Counted from the first letter of the stretch, positions 24,171-31,986 are shown. The stretch is 36,192 nucleotides of DNA from Burkholderiales bacterium RIFCSPLOWO2_02_FULL_57_36 (GCA_001770855.1 MESE01000146.1:1-36192); one strand, 5' to 3'. The notes: generated from the sequence alone by a model not told the origin. Numbers and translations are program-made.

Positions 24171-25484
24171 TTACCTGCAGGTAGCAGGCGCACTCGCATG
24201 TCCCGGCACGGAGACGGTGTTGGAATCAAACACAAACGCTCCTGCGGTAAACGCACCGGCCAGCAATCTGCCGCACGAACTTGCACCGGTGACCATCGTG
24301 ATATCCGCCGAGGCCAGGATATTGCCCTGCCAAGTGGAGTTCGTGCCGAGCGTCGCCGAGGTACCGACCTGCCACCAGACGTTGGACGCCTTGGCACCGT
24401 TGATCAGCAGGATACGAGCGCCGGTTGCGGCGCCGACCGTGCTCGACGACTGGAAGATGAACGAGGCATCGGGATTGCCCTGGGCATCAAGCGTGAGGTC
24501 GCCGGTTACCAGAATCGACGTAGTGGATTGATAGACGCCGGGAGCGAACAGGTTGTCGCCCTGCACCATTGCAGCGCCGGTCGGCTCGCCCAAAGTCGTG
24601 CCGGCCGGTATATTGGTGGCGCCGCCCAGTGAACCGGCCGCTGGCGGTCCGGCCGGAGGCGTGATGCTGAGAAACGCTGCACGCAAGTCAGCCTGGACTG
24701 CGTTTGCGGTAGTGGTATCGGGAAAGGTCGGCGTAACGACGATCCCGTTGATGGTCGGCGGGGAACCGCCGCAAAGACCGAAGCCGCCCACGTTATCGAC
24801 CATCACGGCATTACACGTGGCAGTCGGATTCAGGACCACGTTCCCATTGATGTGAGTGATCGGTACGGTGAGCGTGTTGGTCACGCCGGCGGTTGCTGCG
24901 ATTGCAAACGGCGCAGCCAATCCAAGGTTGACTGCCGAAGGACTTGCAGCGGCAACGGCCGCTGTCTTGAAGCTCCACGCATAGTCGCAACCCATCGCGG
25001 TGCCGGTGGCGCTCGTGACCGTGCCCAAAACCACCGCTGTATACGAAGTGTCGGCCAGCAGCGCTGACGATGTTGTCAGGGTCGCCACGCGGTTGACGGC
25101 GTTGTAGCTCACCGACGCCGGTACCAAGGCAGCTCCGCCTGTTGGCGCCAGCACAAAGCTTGCGGTATTGATGGTTGCGGCATTCATCGCCAGGCTGAAC
25201 GTGGCGGTGATCAGCTTGCCGCCGCCTGCCACGCCGGTGGTGCCGGTCGTTGCGAACTGGTTGCCGCTGGTCGGATCCGACAGCGTGATCGTGGGTATCG
25301 TGGGTCCGGCGGACGAACATACGGCACCCGGGACGATGGCGCCCGCCGGCGGGGTAAAGACGGCTACACCGGCGCCCAGGATCGGATCTCGTCCGCCTCC
25401 GCCGCCACAGCCAATCACTATCGCGCTCATCGCCAGCGCCATAGACCATTTCAGGCCTCTGGAATAATTCCCGGATATGTTCAT
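24171..25484 (-). CDS. DUF3494 ice-binding lipoprotein with N-terminal Ig-like domain
   Basis: A 437-residue lipoprotein from ATG 25484, set by an AGAGGGAA ribosome site. Lipobox VIGC gives Cys26, followed by five glycines, as in the paralogue at 20568. Residues about 62-180 look like a bacterial Ig-like (Big_5 type) domain (TITLSDPTSGNQFATTG, LITATFSLAMNAATINTASF, YTAVVLGTVTSATGTAM, YAWSFKTA). Residues about 188-437 are the DUF3494 domain (VNLGLAAPFAIAATAGVTN, ITHINGNVVLNP, FAPGVYQSTTSILVTGDLTL, DASFIFQSSSTVG, SNVWWQVGTSATLGTN, CGRLLAGAFTAGAFVFDSNT). The Ig module probably holds the ice-binding domain away from the membrane. The open frame upstream of 25484 (41 codons) has no start signal. 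Confidence 0.92.
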   Translation of the reverse strand: MNISGNYSRGLKWSMALAMSAIVIGCGGGGGRDPILGAGVAVFTPPAGAIVPGAVCSSAGPTIPTITLSDPTSGNQFATTGTTGVAGGGKLITATFSLAMNAATINTASFVLAPTGGAALVPASVSYNAVNRVATLTTSSALLADTSYTAVVLGTVTSATGTAMGCDYAWSFKTAAVAAASPSAVNLGLAAPFAIAATAGVTNTLTVPITHINGNVVLNPTATCNAVMVDNVGGFGLCGGSPPTINGIVVTPTFPDTTTANAVQADLRAAFLSITPPAGPPAAGSLGGATNIPAGTTLGEPTGAAMVQGDNLFAPGVYQSTTSILVTGDLTLDAQGNPDASFIFQSSSTVGAATGARILLINGAKASNVWWQVGTSATLGTNSTWQGNILASADITMVTGASSCGRLLAGAFTAGAFVFDSNTVSVPGHASAPATCR

Positions 25485-25902
25485 TTTCTTTCCCTCTTCA
25501 ACTGACGCAGGGAAGAAAATCCCTGAATCAGAAATTATTAATGTAATCGGCCCGCTCTTGGCCGGTCCGCACGCTGACGCTCCGCACACGCCATGTGGCA
25601 AGAACATTCGTCATGCAGCTGTTATCCCCGCATTGACCGCGGCGTTCTGTGCGCTAACGAACGTTCAGGAAGAATCATTTTGCAAAGACGCAGCCGAGGC
25701 GGAAAAGAAGATTGGCATTCAGGCCGGAAACACACCCGCCGCCCCCTTCAAGCCGACGCCGTATTCAGGATGTGCGGAAGTAATTGCTTGAATGTGTGCT
25801 ACCGCACCGAATCATGTGTCTACTCCACGTAGAGTGAAGTCATCGATGCAGGACAAGGAAGCGCCTGCATCTCCGATTGAGATGCTTAGCGAGGAGATTG
25901 TC
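25485..25902. other. Divergent intergenic region with a 5'-leader hairpin
   Basis: About 418 bp between the divergent ice-binding and CsbD genes; no convincing gene. A hairpin GCATCTC-CGATT-GAGATGC (25867-25885) lies 5 bases before the GAGGAG ribosome site of the CsbD gene, so it would be in the leader of that mRNA. Confidence 0.5.
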
Positions 25903-26118
25903 ATGAACTGGAATGTCATTGAAGGAAATTGGACCCAATACAAGGGCCAGATAAAAGCGCAGTGGGGAAAACTGACGGACGACCACCTCGACGTCATCGC
26001 GGGAAAGCGGGATCAGCTGGCAGGCCAGATCCAGGAGTCATACGGCATTGCGCAGGACGAGGCCGACCAGCAGATCAAGGCATTTGAAAAATACCTGAAA
26101 AACAGCCGTCCATCCTGA
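25903..26118 (+). CDS. CsbD-family stress protein (71 aa)
   Basis: A small, highly charged helical protein of 71 residues with the CsbD pattern (MNWNVIEGNWTQYKGQIKAQ, WGKLTDDHLDVIAGKRDQLA, GQIQESYGIAQDEADQQIKAFE). CsbD proteins are strongly induced by general stress in many bacteria; biochemical role unknown. The start ATG at 25903 is preceded by GAGGAG at 6-7 bases; the open frame upstream to 25792 is not favoured. A long hairpin follows 26 bp after the stop. Probably monocistronic, with a stress-type promoter that I cannot identify with confidence. Confidence 0.92.
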   Translation: MNWNVIEGNWTQYKGQIKAQWGKLTDDHLDVIAGKRDQLAGQIQESYGIAQDEADQQIKAFEKYLKNSRPS

Positions 26119-26144
26119 AGAAGAGCCGTGATCGATATTGTCTG

Positions 26145-26195
26145 CGCCGTATTGCATTCACCGGCAATTTCGTTGCCGTTGAATGCAATACGGCG
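26145..26195. other. Long hairpin downstream of the CsbD gene
   Basis: A 51-base inverted repeat: outer 16-bp perfect stem (CGCCGTATTGCATTCA at 26145-26160 with its complement at 26180-26195), one C/T mismatch, a further 6-bp stem (CGGCAA/TTGCCG) and a TTTCG loop. No T-run follows on either strand, so it is not a standard intrinsic terminator, though it could end or protect the CsbD mRNA. Confidence 0.65.
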
Positions 26196-26374
26196 GATAA
26201 TACCGATCGCAAACAGTAGTGCCTTTTGATTGAAGCCATCGATATCAAAATATTCATTCCCTGGTCCATCAAGTGCAACACCGTGAACATGTCCAGGCGC
26301 TCCACGACGATATTATTTTCCATCTTCCTGCTTGCGACTATCGAGTACGTGTATCAGGTTAAGGCAGTTATCCA

Positions 26375-27586
26375 ATGAGCAAGATTCTTACAGACGAACC
26401 TGCCGTGGCCGCTGCGAAGCCCGCGGAAAGCGTGCTGCCGCAAACTGATTTCCCCAACAAGGCAGCGGCAATTCCGGGCGAAGCGCCAACTCTTGATTTT
26501 CCCGTTAACGCGCGCGGCCTTGCGCTGGGCATCCTGGCGACGGTTGCGTTTGTATTCGCGCTGCAGCTGGCAAAGGAATTTTTCATCCCGCTGGTCTTCA
26601 GCATTGTTGCTTCCTATACGTTGACACCGGTGGTGGTGTGGCTGGAGCGCATGAAAATTCCGCGCGTTGTCGCCACGACAATGGTAATGCTTGCATTGCT
26701 TTTCGGCGCGGCCGCGGCAGTCAGTCCGCTGCATTCCGAATTTCAATCGATCCTGGCGCGCTTGCCGGAAGCCGCGAAGAAGATATCCAAAGCGGTCACC
26801 AAAGCACAAGACGGTCAACCCAGCACCATGCAAAGGATGCAGGCGGCGGCCACTGAAATCGAGAAAGCGACCAGTCAGGAAACGGGTGCGCGCTCCGGCG
26901 CCAGGCAAATCATTTCACCTGTCGTTGCCGGTCCCGCGTTCAATATAAAGGAATGGTTGTGGGCAGGGTCGAAGGGTGCGGCGGAATTTGTCGGCCAGAT
27001 GACGATGGTTGCATTCCTGATATTTTTCTTTTTATTGTCCGGCGACGGCTTCAAGCGAAAACTGGTGAAGATAACCGGGCCGTCACTGTCGTCTAAAAAA
27101 ATCACGGTCAATATCCTTGGCGCCATCAACAAGTCGATCCAGAACTATATGTTCATGATCCTGGTCACCAACGTGCTGCTGGCGCTGCTGCTCTGGATTG
27201 CCTTTCGCTGGATGGGATTGGAAAACGCGGGCGCATGGGCTGTCGCCGCCGGCTGCCTGCACATCATTCCATACTTCGGCCAGTTGTTGATTGCGGTAGC
27301 GACCGGATTGACGGCTTTCCTGCAATTCGGATCGTTGTCGAAAATGTTTCTGGCCTCCGGAATTTCATTGGCCATCGCAATGCTGGTCGGTACTTTCCTG
27401 ACGACCTGGATGACCGGGCGAATCGCAAAAATGAATGCGCCCGCGGTATTTATCGGATTGCTTTTCTGGGGCTGGCTATGGGGAATCTGGGGCCTGTTGC
27501 TGGGCGTACCGATCATCGTCATGGTGCGCGTCGTGGCCGAACATGTGGAAGGCTTGCACCCGCTGGCGGAATTGCTCAGTGAGTGA
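26375..27586 (+). CDS. AI-2E / PerM family membrane transporter
   Basis: A 403-residue inner-membrane protein of the AI-2E exporter family (PerM, TqsA, YhhT relatives). The N-terminal 45 residues are cytoplasmic. Membrane helices start at about residue 48 (GLALGILATVAFVFALQLA), with a pair near 70-110, a soluble amphipathic stretch (120-185) and four to five helices in the C-terminal half (MVAFLIFFFLLSG, YMFMILVTNVLLALLLWIAF, MFLASGISLAIAMLVGTFLT, VFIGLLFWGWLWGIWGLLLG). The family signature PYFGQLL and the end motif GVPIIVMVRVVAEHV are present. Substrate is unknown: members export AI-2, indole or sodium. The start ATG at 26375 has a weak site (AAGGCAG). Confidence 0.92.
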   Translation: MSKILTDEPAVAAAKPAESVLPQTDFPNKAAAIPGEAPTLDFPVNARGLALGILATVAFVFALQLAKEFFIPLVFSIVASYTLTPVVVWLERMKIPRVVATTMVMLALLFGAAAAVSPLHSEFQSILARLPEAAKKISKAVTKAQDGQPSTMQRMQAAATEIEKATSQETGARSGARQIISPVVAGPAFNIKEWLWAGSKGAAEFVGQMTMVAFLIFFFLLSGDGFKRKLVKITGPSLSSKKITVNILGAINKSIQNYMFMILVTNVLLALLLWIAFRWMGLENAGAWAVAAGCLHIIPYFGQLLIAVATGLTAFLQFGSLSKMFLASGISLAIAMLVGTFLTTWMTGRIAKMNAPAVFIGLLFWGWLWGIWGLLLGVPIIVMVRVVAEHVEGLHPLAELLSE

Positions 27587-27603
27587 CTGCGTGACGGTCC
27601 CGT

Positions 27604-27629
27604 CGGCAAACATACATGTGCGTTTGCCG
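27604..27629. terminator. Hairpin after the AI-2E transporter gene
   Basis: CGGCAAAC-(10)-GTTTGCCG, an 8-bp stem 17 bp after the stop. There is no T-run on the plus strand (GTTCAAAAAAAC follows), so termination is uncertain; the A-run would favour the minus strand. Confidence 0.4.
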
Positions 27630-27731
27630 GTTCAAAAAAACTGACAGTCCCGATACAACTTATCAAATCCGGATAATCCAATATGGTGGACGCAGTAACA
27701 TCGCTCTGCAGCGATTTTCCGGAGAACAATC

Positions 27732-28517
27732 ATGACCAGGCTACCAACGCTTTTCATATCGCACGGATCGCCAATGGTGGCAATCGACGACAGTCCGGCG
27801 CGCCGCTTCCTGCTGGAACTCGGTAAAACATTGCCGCGGCCGACTGCAATCGTCGCCATATCCGCACACTGGGAATCGACGGGTGCGCCAACCGTCTGCT
27901 TTGCGCCGCGCCCCGAAACCATTCATGACTTCGGCGGCTTTCCTGCCGAACTGTTTGCCATTCAATACCCTGCACCGGGTGCACCGGAGACAGCGGCACG
28001 CGCTGCGGAACTGCTGGAGCAGGCGGGATTTTCGGTCAAGCGCAGCCCCGATCGGGGATTGGATCACGGCGCCTGGGTGCCGCTTCGGCTGATATATCCG
28101 GATGCCGATATTCCAGTGACGCAGATTTCCGTTCTATCCGACGCGACACCTGCCGAACACGAGCAGATAGGCAAGGCGCTGAACCGGCTACGCGACGAGG
28201 GCATCCTCATCATCGGCTCCGGCTCCCTCACGCACAACCTGTATGAATTTCGCGGCCAAGCAATGGATGCGCCGGTACCCGCATGGGTGAGCGACTTCGG
28301 GACATGGATGATGGCGATGCTGCGCGATAACCAGCGTGCATCCCTGCTCGATTACCGCAGACAGGCGCCGTCCGCGGCGCGCAATCATCCCACTGAGGAA
28401 CATTTGCTGCCGTTGTTTGTGGCGATGGGCGCGGCGGGAGACGGCGCGAAAGCTGAAAGAATTCATGCAAGCTATGAATACGGCGTGCTCGCAATGGATG
28501 TCTACGAATTTTCGTGA
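27732..28517 (+). CDS. Class III extradiol dioxygenase, YgiD/4,5-DOPA dioxygenase type
   Basis: A 261-residue protein of the LigB/YgiD superfamily. These metal enzymes open catechol rings; E. coli YgiD acts on L-DOPA, but the natural substrate is often unclear. Metal and active-site histidines are in the expected motifs: His11 (FISHGSP), His46 (ISAHWES), His112 (GLDHGAWVPL), His168 (SGSLTHNL) and His219/His224 (RNHPTEEHLLPL). The start ATG at 27732 follows CCGGAGAACAATC. A small inverted repeat ATCGCT-CTGC-AGCGAT lies just before the ribosome site. The gene ends 6 bp from the end of the convergent ECF sigma gene, so their transcripts may overlap. Confidence 0.9.
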   Translation: MTRLPTLFISHGSPMVAIDDSPARRFLLELGKTLPRPTAIVAISAHWESTGAPTVCFAPRPETIHDFGGFPAELFAIQYPAPGAPETAARAAELLEQAGFSVKRSPDRGLDHGAWVPLRLIYPDADIPVTQISVLSDATPAEHEQIGKALNRLRDEGILIIGSGSLTHNLYEFRGQAMDAPVPAWVSDFGTWMMAMLRDNQRASLLDYRRQAPSAARNHPTEEHLLPLFVAMGAAGDGAKAERIHASYEYGVLAMDVYEFS

Positions 28518-28523
28518 CGGCGG

Positions 28524-29807
28524 TTACCGCGGCGGCGATGCGCATGTGGCCGCGCGTTGAAGGAGCATATCGCGCTCGCGGACATTGCGCGTAAGCGATG
28601 CCGCGCGCTTGAATTCGGCGCATGCTTCGTCGGTACGGCCCAACTTGGCGAGAAGATCGCCGCGCACGCTCGGCAGCAAATGGTAACCGGTGAGCTGGGA
28701 CTCGCTCATCAGTGCATCGACCAACTGAAGGCCCGCCGCCGGGCCGAATGCCATCGCAATCGCAACCGCGCGATTCAGCTCCACGATCGGTGACGGCGCG
28801 ATCTGCGCCAGCGCATCGTAGAGCGCCGCGATACGCATCCAGTCCGTCTCCGTCGGCGTGTGCGCTCGCGCGTGACAGGCGGCAATCGCAGCCTGCAATG
28901 CATACGGGCCGAAGGCGCCACCTAGCTGTTCCGCACGTTCGAGCGCAGCCAAACCGCGATGAATCAGGAGTTGATCCCAACGCGCGCGGTTTTGCTCAAG
29001 CAGCAGGATCGGTTCGCCCGAAGGGCCGATCCGCGCCGCTGCTCGCGATGCCTGGATCTCCATCAGGCCGACCAGTCCATGCACTTCCGGCTGTGCCGGA
29101 ACCAGTTCGGCCAGGATGCGTCCGAGGCGCAATGCTTCTTCGCACAGCGCCGGCCGCATCCAGTCGTCGCCGCGCGTCGCCGCATAGCCTTCGTTGAAAA
29201 TGAGATAAATGACTTCCAGCACCGACTCCAGCCGTGCCGCAAGCGCATCCTTGCGCGGGACCTCGAAAGGAACGCGCGCCTCGGAAAGTGTACGCTTGGC
29301 GCGAACGATGCGCTGGGCGACAGTCGGCTCGGCAATCAGGAATGCGCGTGCGATTTCGTCGGTCGTCAGGCCGCCCAGCACCCGCAGCGTGAGCGCAACA
29401 CGCGCCTCCGGCGACAATACCGGGTGGCATGCGGTGAATACCAGACGCAAAAGATCGTCGCCGATATCGTCTTCAAGCGCAGCCTCGAAATCCGCGAGCG
29501 CCTGCGCTTGGCGCACCTCTTCCTGACTTTCAAGCTCACGGCCCAGTTCTTCGTGCTTGAGCCCGTGCAGCTTACGCCTGCGCAGATGATCGATCGCACT
29601 GTTTTTGGCGGTCGTCATGAGCCACGCGCCCGGATTGTCCGGAATGCCATCCCGCGGCCACCGTTCGAGCGCGGTCACCAGCGCATCCTGCGCAACCTCT
29701 TCGGCAAGACCGACATCGCGCAACATGCGTGCGGCCTTCGCGATGATTTTGGCGGATTCGATCCGCCATACCGCGTCGATCGCACGATGAATAGCGGATG
29801 TCGTCAC
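28524..29807 (-). CDS. ECF42-type RNA polymerase sigma factor with C-terminal TPR-like extension
   Basis: A 427-residue ECF sigma factor, about twice the usual ECF length. Sigma2 covers about residues 10-80 (GLAEEVAQDALVTALERW, NPGAWLMTTAKNSAIDHLRR) and sigma4 about 120-175 (SPEARVALTLRVLGGLTTDE, AFLIAEPTVAQRIVRAKRTL). The remaining 240 residues form the DUF6596/TPR-like helical extension (YLIFNEGYAA at 201-210, ELNRAVAIAMAFGPAAGL, LPSVRGDLLAKLGRTDEA). This architecture and the neighbouring YCII/DGPF gene define group ECF42. These sigma factors have no linked anti-sigma factor; the extension is thought to control activity. Its start overlaps the end of the YCII gene by 4 bp (29804-29807), giving translational coupling. 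Two matching candidate promoters are at 30308-30334 and 31875-31901. Confidence 0.93.
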   Translation of the reverse strand: MTTSAIHRAIDAVWRIESAKIIAKAARMLRDVGLAEEVAQDALVTALERWPRDGIPDNPGAWLMTTAKNSAIDHLRRRKLHGLKHEELGRELESQEEVRQAQALADFEAALEDDIGDDLLRLVFTACHPVLSPEARVALTLRVLGGLTTDEIARAFLIAEPTVAQRIVRAKRTLSEARVPFEVPRKDALAARLESVLEVIYLIFNEGYAATRGDDWMRPALCEEALRLGRILAELVPAQPEVHGLVGLMEIQASRAAARIGPSGEPILLLEQNRARWDQLLIHRGLAALERAEQLGGAFGPYALQAAIAACHARAHTPTETDWMRIAALYDALAQIAPSPIVELNRAVAIAMAFGPAAGLQLVDALMSESQLTGYHLLPSVRGDLLAKLGRTDEACAEFKRAASLTRNVRERDMLLQRAATCASPPR

Positions 29808-30226
29808 GTCCCTCGACTTTGCCGTGCCTGCATCTCGGAAAATCCGGCGGCCGCATCCTGGACATCCGCAGGGAAATCCGCAAATTCCTGCACCTGGCGC
29901 ACTTCGATCACTTCATTCTCCGACGCGGGGCAGCGCGACGCCCATTCGACCGCCTCTTCCTTCGACTTCACCTGGATCATCCAGTAGCCGCCGAGCACTT
30001 CCTTGGCTTCGGCGAAAGGCCCGTCGGTCACCTTGGCTTTGCCGCCCGGGAAGGTGACACGCGCACCCATCGACGGTGGATGGAGGCCATCGAGCGCCAG
30101 CAGCACGCCGGCCTTCTGCAGCGCTTCGTTGTATTTCATCATCGCCTCAACCGCCTTGGCATCCGGCATGGTGCCCGGCGCGGCAGTCTCGTAGCCCTTG
30201 GGGATCATCAGCATCATGAATCGCAT
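29804..30226 (-). CDS. YCII-related (DGPF family) protein
   Basis: A 140-residue YCII-like protein with the family signature TDGPFAEAKEVLGGYW (DGPF at residues 68-71) and the typical N-terminus MRFMMLMIPK. YCII folds are ferredoxin-like; DGPF proteins have no proven enzymatic role but are the hallmark neighbours and targets of ECF42 sigma factors. The start ATG 30226 has an AAAGGAA site. The gene overlaps the sigma factor gene by 4 bp. A candidate ECF42 promoter lies about 80 bp upstream (30308-30334), so this gene and the sigma factor should be co-transcribed and positively autoregulated. Confidence 0.93.
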   Translation of the reverse strand: MRFMMLMIPKGYETAAPGTMPDAKAVEAMMKYNEALQKAGVLLALDGLHPPSMGARVTFPGGKAKVTDGPFAEAKEVLGGYWMIQVKSKEEAVEWASRCPASENEVIEVRQVQEFADFPADVQDAAAGFSEMQARQSRGT

Positions 30227-30307
30227 TTTGTAATTCCTTTCCGGTTTGGTTGCGAGCAGCGCTGCCGGCCCGACCGGACCGGCTTTTAACCGTTACTCTT
30301 GCTATAC

Positions 30308-30334
30308 GACGAACGAGAGCAGGCGAAATCGACA
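30308..30334 (-). promoter_or_regulatory. Candidate ECF42 promoter for the YCII-sigma operon
   Basis: On the minus strand TGTCGA (-35, 30334-30329), 17 bases, then CGTC (-10, 30311-30308). The flanks extend the match to the second site at 31875-31901: TGTCGATTTC at the start and GTTCGTCGT at the end are identical, while the middle of the spacer differs. The TGTCGA / CGTC elements agree with the motif I recall for ECF42 in Streptomyces (TGTCGA and CGA/TC). The expected transcript start is about 30300, giving a leader of about 75 bases. Confidence 0.75.
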
Positions 30335-30340
30335 CGACTT

Positions 30341-30754
30341 TCAGGATGCCACAATAATCATCCAGCTCACGCCGAAGCGGTCGGCCACCATGCCGAAGCG
30401 CGGCGCGAAGAAAGTTTTGGCCATCGGCATCTGCACCTGCCCGCCGTCGGCCAGCGCGGCAAACAGTTGCTCGGCCCTGGCTTCATCCGGCGCCTCCAGC
30501 GACAGCGAAAATCCTTGAAAATTCGGCTGTCCCATGCACCGGCCGTCGGACGCCATCAAGGTCGTCTCTCCGATACGAAAGTTCGCATGCATCACCTTGT
30601 TTTCGGAACCCGGCGGAACCATGTCGGGTTGCGGCGGCTCGGGGCTGTCCTTGAAACGCATCAGCGCTGTTACCTCGGCGCCCAGCGTTTTACGGTAGAA
30701 CTCGATCGCTTCTTCGCAGCGGCCATCGAAGAACAGGTAGGGTTGAACTTGCAT
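30341..30754 (-). CDS. VOC-family protein, PhnB/YjdN-like
   Basis: A 137-residue protein of the vicinal-oxygen-chelate (glyoxalase/PhnB) superfamily. Landmarks: MQVQPYLFFDGRCEEAIEFY at the start, VMHANFRIGETTLMASDG, QGFSLSLEAPDEARAEQLF and the closing FFAPRFGMVADRFGVSWMII. The PhnB-like subfamily has no defined reaction. The start ATG 30754 has a textbook AAGGAG site. It is part of a same-strand run with the two upstream VOC genes (92-bp gap to the next). The candidate ECF42 promoter of the YCII gene lies just past its stop. Confidence 0.9.
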   Translation of the reverse strand: MQVQPYLFFDGRCEEAIEFYRKTLGAEVTALMRFKDSPEPPQPDMVPPGSENKVMHANFRIGETTLMASDGRCMGQPNFQGFSLSLEAPDEARAEQLFAALADGGQVQMPMAKTFFAPRFGMVADRFGVSWMIIVAS

Positions 30755-30846
30755 TGCATTCTCCTTTTCAAGGGGTTGCGGTGAGTGTCACCGGGTTAAC
30801 CAGAATTGCACTTTCCATTGTGCCGAATGCTCCTGTGCGCCGAAAG

Positions 30847-31344
30847 CTATCCGGCATGCGCGCGCCTCAGTGTCTCGATATCAAGCTTCTTCATGCCAAG
30901 CAGTGCCTGCATGGTCCTTTGCGACTTCTCCGAATCGGAGTCAGCCAGTAACTCGACCAGAATGCGTGGCACGACTTGCCATGAAACACCGTATCTATCC
31001 TTGAGCCAGCCGCATTGCTGCGCTTCTTCAGGGCCGCCTTCGGATAGCTTTTCCCAGTAATGATCCACTTCTTCCTGCGTGTCGCAGTTGATTTGAAACG
31101 AAACCGCCTCGTTGAATTTGAACGTCGGGCCGCCGTTCAGCGCGGTAAACCTCTGGCCTGCAAGCTCGAATGCGACGGTCATTACCGATCCCGCCGGTTT
31201 TCCGTGAAACTCATGTCCCGCTTCTCCGTAGTGGGATATTTCCACAATCCTTGAGTTCGGAAAGATGCCGGTATAACGTCCGGCGGCCTCTTCGGCTTGA
31301 TCGTCGAACCATAGACATGGCGTAATCTTTTGAATGATAGGCAT
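30847..31344 (-). CDS. VOC-family protein, PhnB-like (3-demethylubiquinone methyltransferase-like fold)
   Basis: A 165-residue protein of the PhnB-like group often misnamed 3-demethylubiquinone-9 3-methyltransferase. Landmarks: ITPCLWFDDQAEEAAGRYTG, IFPNSRIVEISHYGEAG, VAFELAGQRFTALNGGPTF, AVSFQINCDTQEEVDHYW and CGWLKDRYGVSWQVVP. No methyltransferase motif is present. The start ATG 31344 follows a CTGGAG site. It lies 71 bp after the first VOC gene and 92 bp before the third, all on one strand without an intervening promoter that I can see. Confidence 0.92.
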   Translation of the reverse strand: MPIIQKITPCLWFDDQAEEAAGRYTGIFPNSRIVEISHYGEAGHEFHGKPAGSVMTVAFELAGQRFTALNGGPTFKFNEAVSFQINCDTQEEVDHYWEKLSEGGPEEAQQCGWLKDRYGVSWQVVPRILVELLADSDSEKSQRTMQALLGMKKLDIETLRRAHAG

Positions 31345-31415
31345 GATGTTTCTCCAGGTTGGGATTGGTTACTGGTAAAGACCGCTCCGGCTGATGACGC
31401 TGATCATTCCGACGC

Positions 31416-31823
31416 TCAAGCCTCGGTCGTCGCGCTCGCTTCCATGTAGACGAGTTCCCAGATGTGGCCATCCAGGTCCTGAAAACCGTGTCCATACATG
31501 AAGCCGTGATCTTCCGGTTCCTTGTAAGTGGTACCGCCGGCGGCAACCGCCTTGCGAACTGTTTCATTGATATCTTCCCGGCTTTCGGAAGACAGGCACA
31601 CGAGCACCTCGGTGTACTTGCGGGTATCGCAAATTTCCTTTGGGGTGAACGTCTTGAATTTGGCTTCAGTCAATAGCATGACGAAGATGTCGTCGGACAC
31701 GATCATGCAGGTCGCAGTCTCATCGGTAAATTGCGGATTGAAACTGAAGCCGAGACTGGTAAAAAATGTTACGGATTTATCGAGGTTTTTTACCGGCAGA
31801 TTCACGAAAATTTTAGTAACCAT
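31416..31823 (-). CDS. VOC-family protein (glyoxalase/bleomycin-resistance fold)
   Basis: A 135-residue VOC protein, first gene of the run. Landmarks: IFVNLPVKNLDKSVTFFTSL, ATCMIVSDDIFVMLLTEAKF, TEVLVCLSSESREDINETV and the family end QDLDGHIWELVYME. Members include lyases and drug-binding proteins; the substrate here is unknown. The start at ATG 31823 is fixed by AAGGAG 6 bases upstream; a longer reading to 31874 has no site. A candidate ECF42 promoter ends 52 bp upstream of the start (31875-31901). Confidence 0.92.
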   Translation of the reverse strand: MVTKIFVNLPVKNLDKSVTFFTSLGFSFNPQFTDETATCMIVSDDIFVMLLTEAKFKTFTPKEICDTRKYTEVLVCLSSESREDINETVRKAVAAGGTTYKEPEDHGFMYGHGFQDLDGHIWELVYMEASATTEA

Positions 31824-31874
31824 GTTTTCTCCTTTTAACGATTTATTGAACATCAGGGATTGCGTTAACGACAC

Positions 31875-31901
31875 GACGAACCGGAGACGTTGAAATCGAC
31901 A
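31875..31901 (-). promoter_or_regulatory. Candidate ECF42 promoter for the VOC genes
   Basis: On the minus strand TGTCGA (31901-31896), 17 bases, then CGTC (31878-31875). It shares TGTCGATTTC and GTTCGTCGT with the site at 30308-30334 in the same register. Leader to the VOC start at 31823 is about 45 bases. No such motif was seen in the two shorter gaps inside the VOC run (30755-30846, 31345-31415), consistent with one transcript from this promoter. Confidence 0.75.
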
Positions 31902-31971
31902 TGCCGTGCAAAAAAATTTTATCGCGGCCGGTATGCGGCGGAGTGTCCATGATTTTTCTGCTTCCCGAATT

Positions 31972-31986
31972 GTGTACGGTGTACAC
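31972..31986. promoter_or_regulatory. Candidate TetR operator 1
   Basis: Palindrome GTGTACGGTGTACAC (6-bp arms, 3-base centre). It matches operator 2 at 12 of 15 positions and overlaps the likely -35/-10 spacer of the tetR promoter (TTGTGT 31970-31975, TAATAG 31993-31998, 17-base spacing). Confidence 0.6.

Noticed and set aside
28959..29987. 342-codon plus-strand frame opposite the sigma factor and YCII genes.
   Set aside because: Antisense shadow of clear sigma-factor and YCII coding sequence; no domain or ribosome site.
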